Source: Paenibacillus sp. HWE-109 (GTDB taxonomy: Bacteria; Bacillota; Bacilli; Paenibacillales; NBRC-103111). From it: a stretch of DNA of 64,000 bases. A program made the position numbers and the translations under genes. This document shows, piece by piece, positions 41,010 to 49,996 of this stretch. Where the stretch lies: positions 7,676,501-7,740,500 of the forward strand of contig NZ_CP091881.1 in NCBI RefSeq assembly GCF_022163125.1, in the 5' to 3' direction. The notes below the pieces were generated by a model that saw nothing but the letters and a program-made list of their open reading frames with translations, was not told where the DNA came from and did not search any database. Each line of letters opens with the position of its first letter. Positions within the stretch are counted from its first letter, which is position 1.

Positions 41010-41534
41010 ATGACACAAATGACTGAACGCACAGGAGTAGCAACTGTTGGAGGGAACCCGGTGACATTGTTAGGACCGGAAATTAAAATTGGCGATCAAG
41101 CGCCTGATTTTAAAGTGAATAAGGACCTGATGACCGAAGTCAGCTTGGCGGACTATGCGGGTAAAGTGAAGCTGATCTCTGTCGTTCCATCCGTGGACAC
41201 AGGCACTTGCGACGCTCAGACGCGGCGGTTTAATGTAGAGGCTGATAAACTCGGGGAAGATGTCGTTATTCTAACGATTTCCGTGGATCTGCCGTTTGCC
41301 CAAAGCCGTTTCTGCGGAGCAGCAGGCATCGATAAAGTCATTACTCTCTCAGACTACAAATACCGCAGCTTCGGCCAAGCGTATGGGGTATTGATTAAAG
41401 AAATCCAACTGGATCAACGCGCCATTTTCATCGTGGATGCGAACGACACCGTGCGTTATGTGGAATACTTGACGGAGATGAAAGAGCATCCGAATTATGA
41501 TGCGGCTTTGAGCGCTTTGAAGGAACTAGTATAA
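41010..41534 (+). CDS. tpx: Thiol peroxidase Tpx
   Basis: 174 residues from ATG 41010 (AGGAGG upstream). An atypical 2-Cys peroxiredoxin that reduces peroxides with electrons from thioredoxin. Peroxidatic Cys is in SVDTGTCDAQTRRFN, the resolving Cys in SRFCGAAGI, and the C-terminus has the RAIFIVDANDTVRYVEYLTEM family pattern. Third gene of the trxB-trxA-tpx operon, making a self-contained peroxide-reduction chain. Confidence 0.97.
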   Translation: MTQMTERTGVATVGGNPVTLLGPEIKIGDQAPDFKVNKDLMTEVSLADYAGKVKLISVVPSVDTGTCDAQTRRFNVEADKLGEDVVILTISVDLPFAQSRFCGAAGIDKVITLSDYKYRSFGQAYGVLIKEIQLDQRAIFIVDANDTVRYVEYLTEMKEHPNYDAALSALKELV

Positions 41535-41546
41535 AAAAAGACCACC

Positions 41547-41588
41547 GCCTGCACACGTAGCTTGATTGAGCTAAAAGTGCAGGCTTTT
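41547..41588 (+). terminator. Terminator of the trxB-trxA-tpx operon
   Basis: CCTGCAC (41548-41554) pairs with GTGCAGG (41577-41583), an inner AGCT-rich stem lies between, and TTTT follows. Confidence 0.65.
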
Positions 41589-41611
41589 ACTTAATTGGAG
41601 ACTAAGAATGT

Positions 41612-41725
41612 CTAAGCAATCTTCAAGAATACAGTAGCCAACACAATAAACATAATTAGTGTCAGCCAAGCTGGTAAGACGAGCTTAACTCGTTTGCGTT
41701 CAATTTGGATATGTACTTTTTTCAT
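41612..41725 (-). CDS. 37-residue single-pass membrane peptide, coupled to upstream regulator
   Basis: Reading leftward from ATG 41725-41723, 37 codons end at TAG 41614-41612. The basic N-terminus (MKKVHIQIERKRVK) is followed by one strongly hydrophobic segment (LVLPAWLTLIMFIVLATVFL). AGGTGAAG precedes the start, which overlaps the TGA of the upstream gene as ATGA. The start overlap, ribosome site and clean membrane segment argue for a real gene. Role unknown; positive-inside rule puts the N-terminus in the cytoplasm. Confidence 0.65.
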   Translation of the reverse strand: MKKVHIQIERKRVKLVLPAWLTLIMFIVLATVFLKIA

Positions 41726-42681
41726 TTCTTCACCTTCAATCTGTTAGGGCGAAAATAGGTAGATAATGGACGCATACAGCTGAAAAGCTTGATGATTCTT
41801 TTTCTATAAGTTTGGTTTAATAAGAATGCAAGGAGCTCAATTCTTTTAGTATTCGAGATATGAATGAGACAGACAATGATAAGTTGAAGGAAATCTGGTT
41901 TGGAAAATAAATCGGTCGTTTTAAATTGGTCTTGCAGCTTAACGATCAGTTTACCAAAAATGGGTACTTGTCCAGGATTTGGGTAGAACATGGAAATTTC
42001 TGACCAAAGATCAAGACCGTTAATGATGATCTGCTGAATGCGATGAAGATCTGATTCTTCACAGGTATGAACGGATTTGCGCAGCTTTGATAAGTCAAAA
42101 TGACCAAAATGCTCTTGGAATGTTTTTTGGAAATCTGGAAGCCCAAGGATCTTCATACGGTTTAAAAAGGTTAACATATAAACGTTAGGGATCCCCTTAG
42201 CTGTTGAGATATCTTTGATCATTCGTACAATTAATCTATACTGTTGTTCAGCCTCGTATTCTTCTGGTGTTCGTTGATCTGGAAGGGATTTACTATTTGG
42301 TTGTTCTGACAATATAAATATAGCATCCTCAGTTTTGTCTGGATTCTTAGCAATGAATTCGAAGTTTGTACTCATCTCATTTACGAATTGAACCAATTTT
42401 GATTGCAGCTTTTCTGTATGGATTTTGTGCCCCTTGCAGAATAGAAGGAAGATCATATTTTCCCAACTAGTTGCTTTGTAGGTTTGTTTTAATGCATGAA
42501 TGTTCTGGAGTGCTTTTACATCAGAAGGATGATAATAGGTTTTTGGAGGAACACCTCGTTTGTAGCCTTTCTTGTTGGATAGGATGAGACCATAACGGAT
42601 TAAATTTCTTAACGTATTATCCGTAATGCTAATCCCATCGCTGTTAACTTTTAAAAGCAATTCTTTATTTGAATATGCCAT
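41722..42681 (-). CDS. Uncharacterised protein with N-terminal MerR-like winged helix
   Basis: 319 residues from ATG 42681, which follows AAGGAGG. Residues about 1-70 (YSNKELLLKVNSDGISITDNTLRNLIRYGLI, then KTYYHPSDVKALQNIHALKQ) resemble a MerR-type DNA-binding module. The remaining 250 residues are helical with no recognised family. The stop TGA overlaps the start of the 37-residue membrane peptide, which suggests the two act together, for example as a regulator and its membrane tether. Function inferred only from layout. Confidence 0.65.
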   Translation of the reverse strand: MAYSNKELLLKVNSDGISITDNTLRNLIRYGLILSNKKGYKRGVPPKTYYHPSDVKALQNIHALKQTYKATSWENMIFLLFCKGHKIHTEKLQSKLVQFVNEMSTNFEFIAKNPDKTEDAIFILSEQPNSKSLPDQRTPEEYEAEQQYRLIVRMIKDISTAKGIPNVYMLTFLNRMKILGLPDFQKTFQEHFGHFDLSKLRKSVHTCEESDLHRIQQIIINGLDLWSEISMFYPNPGQVPIFGKLIVKLQDQFKTTDLFSKPDFLQLIIVCLIHISNTKRIELLAFLLNQTYRKRIIKLFSCMRPLSTYFRPNRLKVKK

Positions 42682-42762
42682 GCGTATCGACCTCCTTGCT
42701 AATATCTTAATGTGAGAGGTTCTATTGGGACAAATAATGGATCGACGCAAATGTAAAATAAT

Positions 42763-42799
42763 AAAGCAGCATTTCCTGCTAGCGGGAAATGCTGCTTTT
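42763..42799. terminator. Terminator after manganese catalase
   Basis: A 14-bp perfect stem (42763-42776 with 42785-42798) with A/T-rich ends, directly downstream of the minus-strand catalase gene. Confidence 0.9.
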
Positions 42800-42801
42800 G
42801 T

Positions 42802-43704
42802 TTATACAGGTATACCTGCCGATTGCTGCAACCTAGCGGCAATTTTCATGAAATCCTCCGGGAAGATACCAGGGGCGAATTCCTCTGGTGTATCCGCGTA
42901 TTCCGGAACAGGACCACCTTCGGGAATCCCTTCCTTCACAATCAATTCCCCGCCATCCTCGGGATGGACGCCCTTCCAGATCTGCTCCAAGTCCCTGTAG
43001 TCCTCATCGCTAAAGCGATACAGAACACGATGGACACCTTTCTCCTCATACTTCCGCGTCTCGTTAAAAGCTTTATTATCCAGGCTTGGAATCGGAATCA
43101 GCTTCGTCACATCCGCGCCGGTGGCTACTTCAAGCGCCTTGGCGTAAGCAACGACATGCACGCCTCCGCGGACGAGGAGGTAGCCGATCATGGCCCGGGC
43201 CACGGGATGGCTCGTCATCTCGTAGACCCGCATCTTATGCGTGCGGGCCCCGCATTCAAGGAAGAAATTATGCAGCAAGTCCAGAATCAGGTTGCCGCTG
43301 TTGAAGACATTCTCACCGGTCCAAGGCTTGCCCATCGAATCGAAAGGCAGGGCATTCTGACCGGCAACGATGAAATGCTGGGTGTTGCGCACATCCTTAG
43401 CCGCGCCCAGAGGCGTAGTGTCGGGGGCGCCAGGCTGCGTAGAACCAGCCAGGCAGAGATTAATCGCATGGGTGACCAACTCGACATGACCAAACTCTTC
43501 GGCCGTAATGCTTGAGACGAGATCGTAAAAGGGCTTTAGCTTTGTTTTGTTCTTGAAATTGAATGACTGGAACATGTAATTGTTCAACGTGGACATTTCA
43601 CCGAATTTGCCGCCGAGCAGTTCTTGGACAGCCGCCGCAGCATTCGGATCCGCCGTTGTCGGTTGCGGTAATTCAATAGCTAAACGATTGAAACGTTTGA
43701 TCAT
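42802..43704 (-). CDS. Manganese catalase
   Basis: 300 residues, normal for the non-haem dimanganese family. FGEMSTLNNYMFQSFNFKNK and the E-E-F-G-H-V-E-L segment supply Glu and His ligands in a ferritin-like four-helix bundle; a second set is around the FFLECGARTHKMRVYE and VRGGVHVVAYAKALE segments. Converts hydrogen peroxide to water and oxygen. ATG 43704 follows GGAGGG. In Bacillales such proteins (YdbD/CotJC relatives) can be associated with spores. Complements the Tpx system nearby. Confidence 0.95.
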   Translation of the reverse strand: MIKRFNRLAIELPQPTTADPNAAAAVQELLGGKFGEMSTLNNYMFQSFNFKNKTKLKPFYDLVSSITAEEFGHVELVTHAINLCLAGSTQPGAPDTTPLGAAKDVRNTQHFIVAGQNALPFDSMGKPWTGENVFNSGNLILDLLHNFFLECGARTHKMRVYEMTSHPVARAMIGYLLVRGGVHVVAYAKALEVATGADVTKLIPIPSLDNKAFNETRKYEEKGVHRVLYRFSDEDYRDLEQIWKGVHPEDGGELIVKEGIPEGGPVPEYADTPEEFAPGIFPEDFMKIAARLQQSAGIPV

Positions 43705-43788
43705 GGGTATCCCTCCAACTGGTCAGATAGAGGTAGTCTGTCCACGTAGGAGGCCGGTCATGCAGCTGGGCCACGCTTGAGCCCCAGC

Positions 43789-46110
43789 TTATCGTGAGCG
43801 CGCGAGTGAAACCGTGCGCTTGCCTTTCACCATGGCCGCCCCGCAGAGCGGGCATGCCTTGGCCGTCAACCGCGCTTCCTGCGGCGACGAGATCCGCGAC
43901 CAGGCCTTGCAGCCGGCCTGGCTGCACAACCACGCTGCGACCTCTTCCGTCGCGGCCCCGGCCCCCGCGGCGGCGTCAAACCGCCGCGTGCCGCTTATAC
44001 CAGCCGCCGCAGGCTTGCGGCTGGTCACAATCCCTGCGTCCGCGCCAGGGAACGCGGACAGCAGGAAGCGGGAAGGCTCCGCCTTCTTCCCGCGATAATA
44101 CGCCGGCGAGCTGATCAGCAGCTCGGCCTTGGCGCGCGTGACGGCGACATAAGCCAGTCGCCGTTCTTCCTCGAGCGCGGCGGGACCCTTGTCGCGCCCC
44201 GCAACTCCAGCCATCTTGACGTCGTCAAGATGCCCAGCGTCCAGTGCCGAGCTATGCGGCATATTGCCTTCAATCGCACAGAGCAAGTAAACCACGCTGA
44301 ACTCAAGGCCCTTCGATTTATGAATCGTCATGAGCGAAATGCGGTTCGCTGCTTGATCTTTTTTCAGTGCGCTCATTTCCGTGCGTTTTTCGGCCACTTC
44401 ATGGATAAAATAAAGGAATTGCTCCACTGAATCGAACCGCTTGGCTGAGGACTCCAACTCATCGAGTGTTTCTTTGAGCATTTCTCGGTGATGCGTCAGC
44501 TTGCTGCGCTTGTTCGTCTCCAGAAAAGTATCATAGAAATCCTTGCGGATCGCCTGCACAGCAGTCAGAGGCTTCATGTCAGCCAATGATTTAATAAGTT
44601 TGATGCGGCTTTTCAGCTTTTCTTTCTGGAATTCTTTGAGCTGCGGCAAGCCAAGCAGGTGGATGAGCGGCCATTTCTTGGGCTGTATGGCTTCCTGATC
44701 TTGAATAATCCGCATGCCTTGGTCGCGACCTATATATAATGAAGGTAGGACACCCTCTATCGCTTCGAAATTTCGGCGCTCATGTGCAATTCGAAGATGA
44801 TCGATAATGGGCTTCACCATCCACTGATCATAGAAGGAGTCATTGCTGCCATAATCGACAAAAGGCAAGTTATGCAAAATCAATTGCTCAATAATCGCCC
44901 GGCTGTTGTTCGCAGTTCGATAGAGAATGGCGAAATCCCCATAGGATTTGCCGCCTTCGGCGACCTTGATCCTAAGATCATTCACGAGCCAATCAGCCTC
45001 ATCATCGCTGCTGGAGGGCCTGACGTAGAGCGGCTTCAAATCACTCTGTTTGGTGGCAAGGAGCGTCTTGGACTTCCGCTGGATATTGTGCCGGATGATC
45101 GCATTGCCCAATCCGACGATACTGGATGTTGACCGGTAGTTAATATCCAACGTGACCGTTTTGGCGGTAGGATACTTCTGATGGAATTGCAAAATAAATT
45201 CATTTCGCGCCCCGTTAAAGGAATAAATGGTTTGGTCATCGTCGCCGACAACCATGAGATTCTGGTGGTTTTGGGCAATCATTTGAATAATTTCATACTG
45301 AACGGTGTTGGTATCCTGGAATTCATCGACGCTGATATACGCGAATTTGCGCTCCAGGGAACGAAGAATATCGGCATTTTGCTTCAACAACTGGTAAGCC
45401 ATCAGCAGAATATCGTCGAAGTCCATCTTGTGTTGTTCCATTTTCCACTGCTCATACTGCAGGAAGATTTTCTTCATTTCCTGATCTTCTTCCGTTTGTT
45501 CCGGGAGGTCGCTAATTTCGATTAGCTGCATTTTGTAAGAGGAAAGCAGGGCGATGAGGACTTCGGGTTGATACGTATCCTGCAGCCCCATGCTCAGCAT
45601 GATGCGCTTAAAAACAATCTGTTGATAGCGGCCATCGCTCAAAATCTCCTGCTGGAACCCATTCATACGCAGCAATCGCAGGCAAAAGGCGTGGAAAGTC
45701 CGCACCTGCATCGCCTGCGTCATACTGCCGTCAAGGCCGGGGATGGAGGTGAGGCGTTCGCGCATTTCTTCCGCAGCCTTTTTGGAAAAAGTAATCAATA
45801 ACAGATGGCTCGGATGAACCCGGTGGACACGCAGCAAGTAAGCCACTCGGCAGACCAGAACGGTGGTTTTGCCTGAACCGGCCCCGGCTAAGGTGAGCAA
45901 AGGTCCCTTGAAATGGCGCACCGCCTGAACTTGCGCTTCATTTAATAGAATTTGACTGCGCTCCAAGTCGCGAAAAAAGAACGCATCCTGATCCTCATTG
46001 GACACGAAATCTGAGCTATTGGTTAATTGTGCCATTGAGGCATGGGGGATCGGCCGTTCAAGTGTAGGTTTCGAGCCTAACGGAGTAGGGTATATAGAAA
46101 GAGAACTCAT
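43789..46110 (-). CDS. UvrD/PcrA-type ATP-dependent DNA helicase (YjcD-like)
   Basis: 773 residues. Superfamily 1A motifs in order: Q-motif region LNEAQVQAV, Walker A AGAGSGKTT, ITFSKKAAEEM (Ia), SVDEFQDTN (II), GDDDQTIYSFNGA (III), INYRSTSSI (IV), LMTIHKSKGLEFSVVYL (V) and YVAVTRAK (VI). The C-terminal tail has an Ala/Gly-rich linker and a Cys-containing segment (CSQAGC...CPLCGAAM), a probable zinc ribbon. A 3'-5' repair helicase similar to Bacillus YjcD. ATG 46110 has AGGTGA upstream. The 3' part has a higher GC content than the rest. Confidence 0.92.
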   Translation of the reverse strand: MSSLSIYPTPLGSKPTLERPIPHASMAQLTNSSDFVSNEDQDAFFFRDLERSQILLNEAQVQAVRHFKGPLLTLAGAGSGKTTVLVCRVAYLLRVHRVHPSHLLLITFSKKAAEEMRERLTSIPGLDGSMTQAMQVRTFHAFCLRLLRMNGFQQEILSDGRYQQIVFKRIMLSMGLQDTYQPEVLIALLSSYKMQLIEISDLPEQTEEDQEMKKIFLQYEQWKMEQHKMDFDDILLMAYQLLKQNADILRSLERKFAYISVDEFQDTNTVQYEIIQMIAQNHQNLMVVGDDDQTIYSFNGARNEFILQFHQKYPTAKTVTLDINYRSTSSIVGLGNAIIRHNIQRKSKTLLATKQSDLKPLYVRPSSSDDEADWLVNDLRIKVAEGGKSYGDFAILYRTANNSRAIIEQLILHNLPFVDYGSNDSFYDQWMVKPIIDHLRIAHERRNFEAIEGVLPSLYIGRDQGMRIIQDQEAIQPKKWPLIHLLGLPQLKEFQKEKLKSRIKLIKSLADMKPLTAVQAIRKDFYDTFLETNKRSKLTHHREMLKETLDELESSAKRFDSVEQFLYFIHEVAEKRTEMSALKKDQAANRISLMTIHKSKGLEFSVVYLLCAIEGNMPHSSALDAGHLDDVKMAGVAGRDKGPAALEEERRLAYVAVTRAKAELLISSPAYYRGKKAEPSRFLLSAFPGADAGIVTSRKPAAAGISGTRRFDAAAGAGAATEEVAAWLCSQAGCKAWSRISSPQEARLTAKACPLCGAAMVKGKRTVSLARSR

Positions 46111-46189
46111 TATTATTCACCTGTTTTCTAGCATTTCTGAACTACCTATTCTATCACAATTTTTGTCTAAAGAAAGGACAACTAATCCT

Positions 46190-47038
46190 ATGGTTATATC
46201 TAATGTTAAATTGCTATGGGGTCAATTTCAAAAGCATGATGCGACAGGACTTGCCGCACAGTGCGCCTACTACTTTTTACTGTCGCTGTTCCCTTTTCTT
46301 CTGTTTATTTTGAGTTTACTGGGATATTTGCCCTTCTCATCGGATGATGTTGTGCTGCTGATCAAAGAGTACATCCCGGGAGCGGTCTCCGGTTGGCTGG
46401 AGGAAACACTCAGCAACCTGCTGAATGTAAAAAGAGGCGGCACGCTTTCCTTTGGATTAATTCTGGCTTTGGTGAGCGCCAGCGCTGCGATGAATTCCAT
46501 CGTTATTGCCGTGAACAAAGCATATGGACTGCCGGAGCGCAAAAGTTTCATCCACTCGCGATTTCTCGCTGTGATGCTGACATTGGGCATGCTTATCGTT
46601 ATCGCTTCCGCGCTGCTGCTCAGCGTATTCGGGCACTGGATCGGGGATTGGATGGCGGCACATGTCCATATCGCGACAACGAAGATTAGTATCTGGAATA
46701 ATTTTCGCTGGATTCTGAACTTTATCATTCTCTTTATTGTGTTCACAGGGATTTACTACATAGCTCCCAACACCTGCTTAACTTGTAAAAGTGTACTTCC
46801 CGGCGCGCTGTTCGCAGCCATTGGCTGGCAGGCGACCTCCTTGGGCTTCTCCTTTTATGTCAACAATTTCACTAATTATAGTGCGACCTACGGAAGTGTC
46901 GGGGGGATCATTGTGCTGATGACCTGGTTCTACATCTCGGCGCTGATCATTATTATTGGCGGAGAAATCAACGCGCTCAAGCATGTGAAAAAACAGAATG
47001 ACCTACAAAGTCTCACAATTGATAAAAAGCATAGATAA
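46190..47038 (+). CDS. YihY/UPF0761-type membrane protein
   Basis: 282 residues from ATG 46190 (AAAGGA 11 nt upstream); longer in-frame starts would run into the divergent helicase gene. Six membrane segments. Family pattern: AAQCAYYFLLSLFPFLLFILSLLGYL, ending in ALIIIIGGEINAL. Once called ribonuclease BN, now known to be a membrane protein of unclear function; the BrkB name comes from serum resistance in Bordetella. Divergent from the helicase, followed by a terminator. Confidence 0.9.
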   Translation: MVISNVKLLWGQFQKHDATGLAAQCAYYFLLSLFPFLLFILSLLGYLPFSSDDVVLLIKEYIPGAVSGWLEETLSNLLNVKRGGTLSFGLILALVSASAAMNSIVIAVNKAYGLPERKSFIHSRFLAVMLTLGMLIVIASALLLSVFGHWIGDWMAAHVHIATTKISIWNNFRWILNFIILFIVFTGIYYIAPNTCLTCKSVLPGALFAAIGWQATSLGFSFYVNNFTNYSATYGSVGGIIVLMTWFYISALIIIIGGEINALKHVKKQNDLQSLTIDKKHR

Positions 47039-47084
47039 CACGACTGGATCCTGCGATCCGTGGCCGTGCTGCCTATGCTTTTTT
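47026..47084 (+). terminator. Terminator after the YihY-type gene
   Basis: AAGCATAG and CTATGCTT form the outer stem with further inner pairing; TTTTTTTT follows. The 5' arm overlaps the end of the coding region. Confidence 0.75.
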
Positions 47085-47088
47085 TTGT

Positions 47089-48045
47089 CTACCAGGCGAG
47101 AATACCGCCATCCAATCGCTTTACGCCGCGAATTTTACCAAGCTGCTCCGCTAGCCGAAATAGCGCATAATCCTTCATCTTCGCCTCTATCATAACGTCA
47201 ACGCGTGGTAAGCCGGCCTCTTTGCAGCTTTTCAGAAAAGCGATTAGCTGATCGGGCTCGATGTAGTCCGCATGGGAGCGAAACTCCTTCGTGTCCTTAG
47301 CGGCTTTGGGCGAGGAGACGTGAATCTTCAGCGGGAGATCGCCCCACGTTTGGGCAATCTGCAGCAGCAGTTCCGCAGGCGAAGCTGTGGAGGGGTTGCA
47401 CCAGTCATGGTGCAGGTCCAGCATGCAGGGCCGCTGAACTTTTTGACTCACAGCCAGCGTTTCTTCCAATGTATAGGTTTTGTCATCATTCTCAAAAGTA
47501 AGCCTGCGCATGACCTGCTCCGGCACCTCAGGGATCTTCGCGAATAGCCGCTCCGTAGCGGCTTTTTTATCACCATATACTCCGCCAACATGGATGTTGA
47601 TGATCGCTGAGGGATCCAGTCCCATTCCATCCAGAATAGCCGCGTGATAGAGTAGATCTTGAATGGAGGCCTCAACGACAGCGTCACTCCCGTTCAGCAA
47701 GGTGTATTGATTGGGGTGCATACTTAGGCGAATATCATGAGCTTTGGCGAAATCTCCGAGCTGCTGCAGCTCTTTTTTGTATGCCGCTGCGACATCAATC
47801 TTTACATCTGGATGAGTGGCAAGGGGAATAAGCTGAGAGGACAGGCGAAATAAGTGAATGCCATGGGCTGCGTTGTAATAGAGGATGCGCTGGGTGGCTG
47901 CGAGATTACTGCGACCGATATCGATTGCGCGCTGGATAGCTTCCTCACGCGGCCGCTGAGAAAATAACTTATATGTGAATGTCGAGCTGGGCGTGTTTTG
48001 ATAGATCGCCATGGCAATGGAAACGAATCCGAGTCTGATAAGCAT
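47089..48045 (-). CDS. uvsE: UV-damage endonuclease UvsE
   Basis: 318 residues, TIM-barrel UVDE family. MLIRLGFVSIAMAI at the N-terminus, RLSMHPNQYTLLNG, NIHVGGVYGDKKAATERL, LTFENDDKTYTLEETLAV, CMLDLHHDWCNPS and DVMIEAKMKDYALF hold the metal ligands. Nicks DNA on the 5' side of UV photoproducts as an alternative to excision by UvrABC; in Bacillus the homologue (ywjD) acts during germination of spores. Faces away from the Fur-controlled genes. Confidence 0.93.
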   Translation of the reverse strand: MLIRLGFVSIAMAIYQNTPSSTFTYKLFSQRPREEAIQRAIDIGRSNLAATQRILYYNAAHGIHLFRLSSQLIPLATHPDVKIDVAAAYKKELQQLGDFAKAHDIRLSMHPNQYTLLNGSDAVVEASIQDLLYHAAILDGMGLDPSAIINIHVGGVYGDKKAATERLFAKIPEVPEQVMRRLTFENDDKTYTLEETLAVSQKVQRPCMLDLHHDWCNPSTASPAELLLQIAQTWGDLPLKIHVSSPKAAKDTKEFRSHADYIEPDQLIAFLKSCKEAGLPRVDVMIEAKMKDYALFRLAEQLGKIRGVKRLDGGILAW

Positions 48046-48119
48046 GGATTATTGAGCCTCCGGTAGTGGTCCTGTAGTCAGTAAGAGTAGTTTGTCCCAA
48101 GTATTTCGTTATAATTTCA

Positions 48120-48165
48120 TTGACATTGATTCTCATTTTCAATATATTTATGATAATGGGTATCA
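48120..48165 (+). promoter_or_regulatory. Iron-regulated promoter with two Fur boxes
   Basis: TTGACA (48120-48125), 17-nt spacer, TATATT (48143-48148). A 7-1-7 Fur box TGATAATGGGTATCA (48151-48165, 13 of 15) covers the start region, and a weaker one (48127-48141) lies in the spacer. Confidence 0.8.
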
Positions 48166-48189
48166 GTGTCTAAATTTACATAGAAACGG

Positions 48190-49059
48190 GTGAGTACTAT
48201 TCATCGTTTAGTTGCAGATAGATTGAATATTTCTTATGGCGAGCATTTGATTGTTGAAAATTTGAATTTAAGTATCCCAACCGGGAAAATTACGGCGCTC
48301 GTAGGTGCCAATGGTTCAGGCAAATCTACGATTCTCAAATCGATGGCGAGAATTATGAAGCCTCAGCAGGGAACGGTTCTGCTTGATGGGAAATCCATCC
48401 ACAGCCAGTCGACGAAAGAAGTCGCGAAGCAATTGGCTATTCTGCCGCAAAATCCGATTGCCCCGGAGGGTCTGACGGTTTCTGAACTTGTCGGCTACGG
48501 CCGCTTCCCGCATCAACGTGCGATGGGATCCTTGAGCAAGGAAGACAACCAGGTCATTCATTGGGCGATTGAAGTAACCGGCTTGATGCAGTTTGCAGAC
48601 CGTCCTGTTGATCAACTATCGGGCGGACAACGTCAGAGGGCTTGGATTGCCATGGCGCTTGCGCAGCAAACGGACCTTTTATTTCTCGATGAACCGACTA
48701 CGTTCCTGGATATGGCTCATCAACTTGAGGTCCTCAAATTACTGGAGAAATTAAATCGCGAGCAAGGCCGTACGATTATCATGGTTGTGCATGATTTGAA
48801 CCACGCTACGCGGTATGCCCAGCATGTCGTGGCTATTCAAGCAGGCAAAGTTATGTGCGAGGGAACTCCAGCGGAAGTCGTGACGAGTGAAACCCTGCGT
48901 ACCATTTTCAATGTGGAAGCGGACATTGTCCCCGATCCTCGTTCGGGAGTTCCTATTTGTATCCCTTATGAACTAGCTGACAAAGCGCATAGCGGCGCTT
49001 CCAAAAGTGAAACGGTCACCATCCCGACGGAACGCAAGGAAGCAGTAGCTGCTATCTAG
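48190..49059 (+). CDS. Ferric-siderophore ABC transporter ATPase, FecE/FhuC-like
   Basis: 289 residues. Walker A GANGSGKSTI, Q-loop LPQNP, signature LSGGQRQRAWIAMALAQ, Walker B LLFLDEPT, and the switch His in VVHDLNHATRYA. LTVSELVGYGRFPHQ is typical of the siderophore/cobalamin importer branch. GTG 48190 is the only early start with family-like sequence; its ribosome site (AAACGGG) is weak. Behind two Fur boxes and followed by a FhuF-like reductase, but no permease gene is adjacent. It could serve the ATPase-less permease at 18540. Confidence 0.93.
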   Translation: MSTIHRLVADRLNISYGEHLIVENLNLSIPTGKITALVGANGSGKSTILKSMARIMKPQQGTVLLDGKSIHSQSTKEVAKQLAILPQNPIAPEGLTVSELVGYGRFPHQRAMGSLSKEDNQVIHWAIEVTGLMQFADRPVDQLSGGQRQRAWIAMALAQQTDLLFLDEPTTFLDMAHQLEVLKLLEKLNREQGRTIIMVVHDLNHATRYAQHVVAIQAGKVMCEGTPAEVVTSETLRTIFNVEADIVPDPRSGVPICIPYELADKAHSGASKSETVTIPTERKEAVAAI

Positions 49060-49087
49060 CCACATGGAGGAAGCGGAGGAAGCAGGC

Positions 49088-49885
49088 ATGGAGAAACCAG
49101 CTGTTCAATTTGCCTTACTTGAGAAATACTTGCACGTGACGGACAAAGCCCCGGCGGGCGCTTCACAAGTTATGCCTATAACGGATTTGTTGAAGGCAGA
49201 AACGATGCAGGGGTTATTAGATTTAGGGCTTGAGCAGTATAAAGCAACTTCTCGCTTGCTGCCGGCCTCCTTACTGGGTGTGGCGCTCTTTAACTTAGTC
49301 GGAGCTCTACATTATGCAGCTGCTACCTATAATCATTGGCTAGATCTCAGCTTGGCTAATTTGAACTTTTATCTGGAAGATCATGGGGACCATCTTCATG
49401 TCGGTTTTGAGGTCAAGGAAGTTCGTTTGCAGGTTTTGCCTGAATTAAATTGGGAAGAAACATTGCAGGAATTATACGCTCAATTTTTCCGGGATCATTT
49501 CAATCCACTTGTTCAGTCGATTGCTGAGCAGGCAGATGTAAAGCCCGACATGATTTGGAATCAATATGCTGCGAGATTGACATTTGCTCAGGATTTCTTG
49601 TTGGGGCAGCCGCTTCCGGCGGAGATGAAGGAACGTTATTTGAATGGCTACAAAGTGTTGACGCAAGGAATCAGTGCGGATGTGTTTGGTCGGAGACGGA
49701 ATCCTTTTCTGCATCTAAAGCCGATTTATTTGGATAGTCCGAATGAAGAGGGGAAAAAGGTTCTGATGCGCTCCTCCTGCTGTATGTACAATTGCCGCGA
49801 GGGCGGGGAGTTGTGTTACACCTGTCCGAAAAGGACCGAGAAGGACCGTCTGGAGATGAAAGAGAAGCTGGCAGCTGTGAAATAG
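49088..49885 (+). CDS. FhuF-like ferric-siderophore reductase
   Basis: 265 residues from ATG 49088, 7 nt after GGAGGA; ATG 49064 in frame lacks this. The C-terminal S-C-C-M-Y-N-C-(5)-C-Y-T-C-P resembles the Cys-rich [2Fe-2S] motif of FhuF; four or five Cys are positioned as cluster ligands. The rest is weakly conserved, which is normal for the IucA/IucC-FhuF-type reductases. Should reduce iron released from imported siderophore in the cytoplasm. Cotranscribed with the ATPase gene (28-nt gap). Confidence 0.85.
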   Translation: MEKPAVQFALLEKYLHVTDKAPAGASQVMPITDLLKAETMQGLLDLGLEQYKATSRLLPASLLGVALFNLVGALHYAAATYNHWLDLSLANLNFYLEDHGDHLHVGFEVKEVRLQVLPELNWEETLQELYAQFFRDHFNPLVQSIAEQADVKPDMIWNQYAARLTFAQDFLLGQPLPAEMKERYLNGYKVLTQGISADVFGRRRNPFLHLKPIYLDSPNEEGKKVLMRSSCCMYNCREGGELCYTCPKRTEKDRLEMKEKLAAVK

Positions 49886-49943
49886 TGATTATCGGACTTT
49901 TGATGGCTTCGCAGCGCCATGAATAAAAGCAAGCTGCTTGAAG

Positions 49944-49990
49944 GAAAAAAGCCCCCCATCCCATGAAATCATGGTGATCGGGGGCTCATT
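49944..49990. terminator. Bidirectional terminator between fhuF-like gene and pyk
   Basis: AGCCCCC...GGGGGCT with an inner CATG stem (49950-49986), A-run on the left and T-run on the right. Confidence 0.85.
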
Positions 49991-49996
49991 TTTATT

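Noticed and set aside
42823..43515. 230-codon plus-strand frame opposite manganese catalase
   Set aside because: Antisense shadow of a strongly conserved gene.
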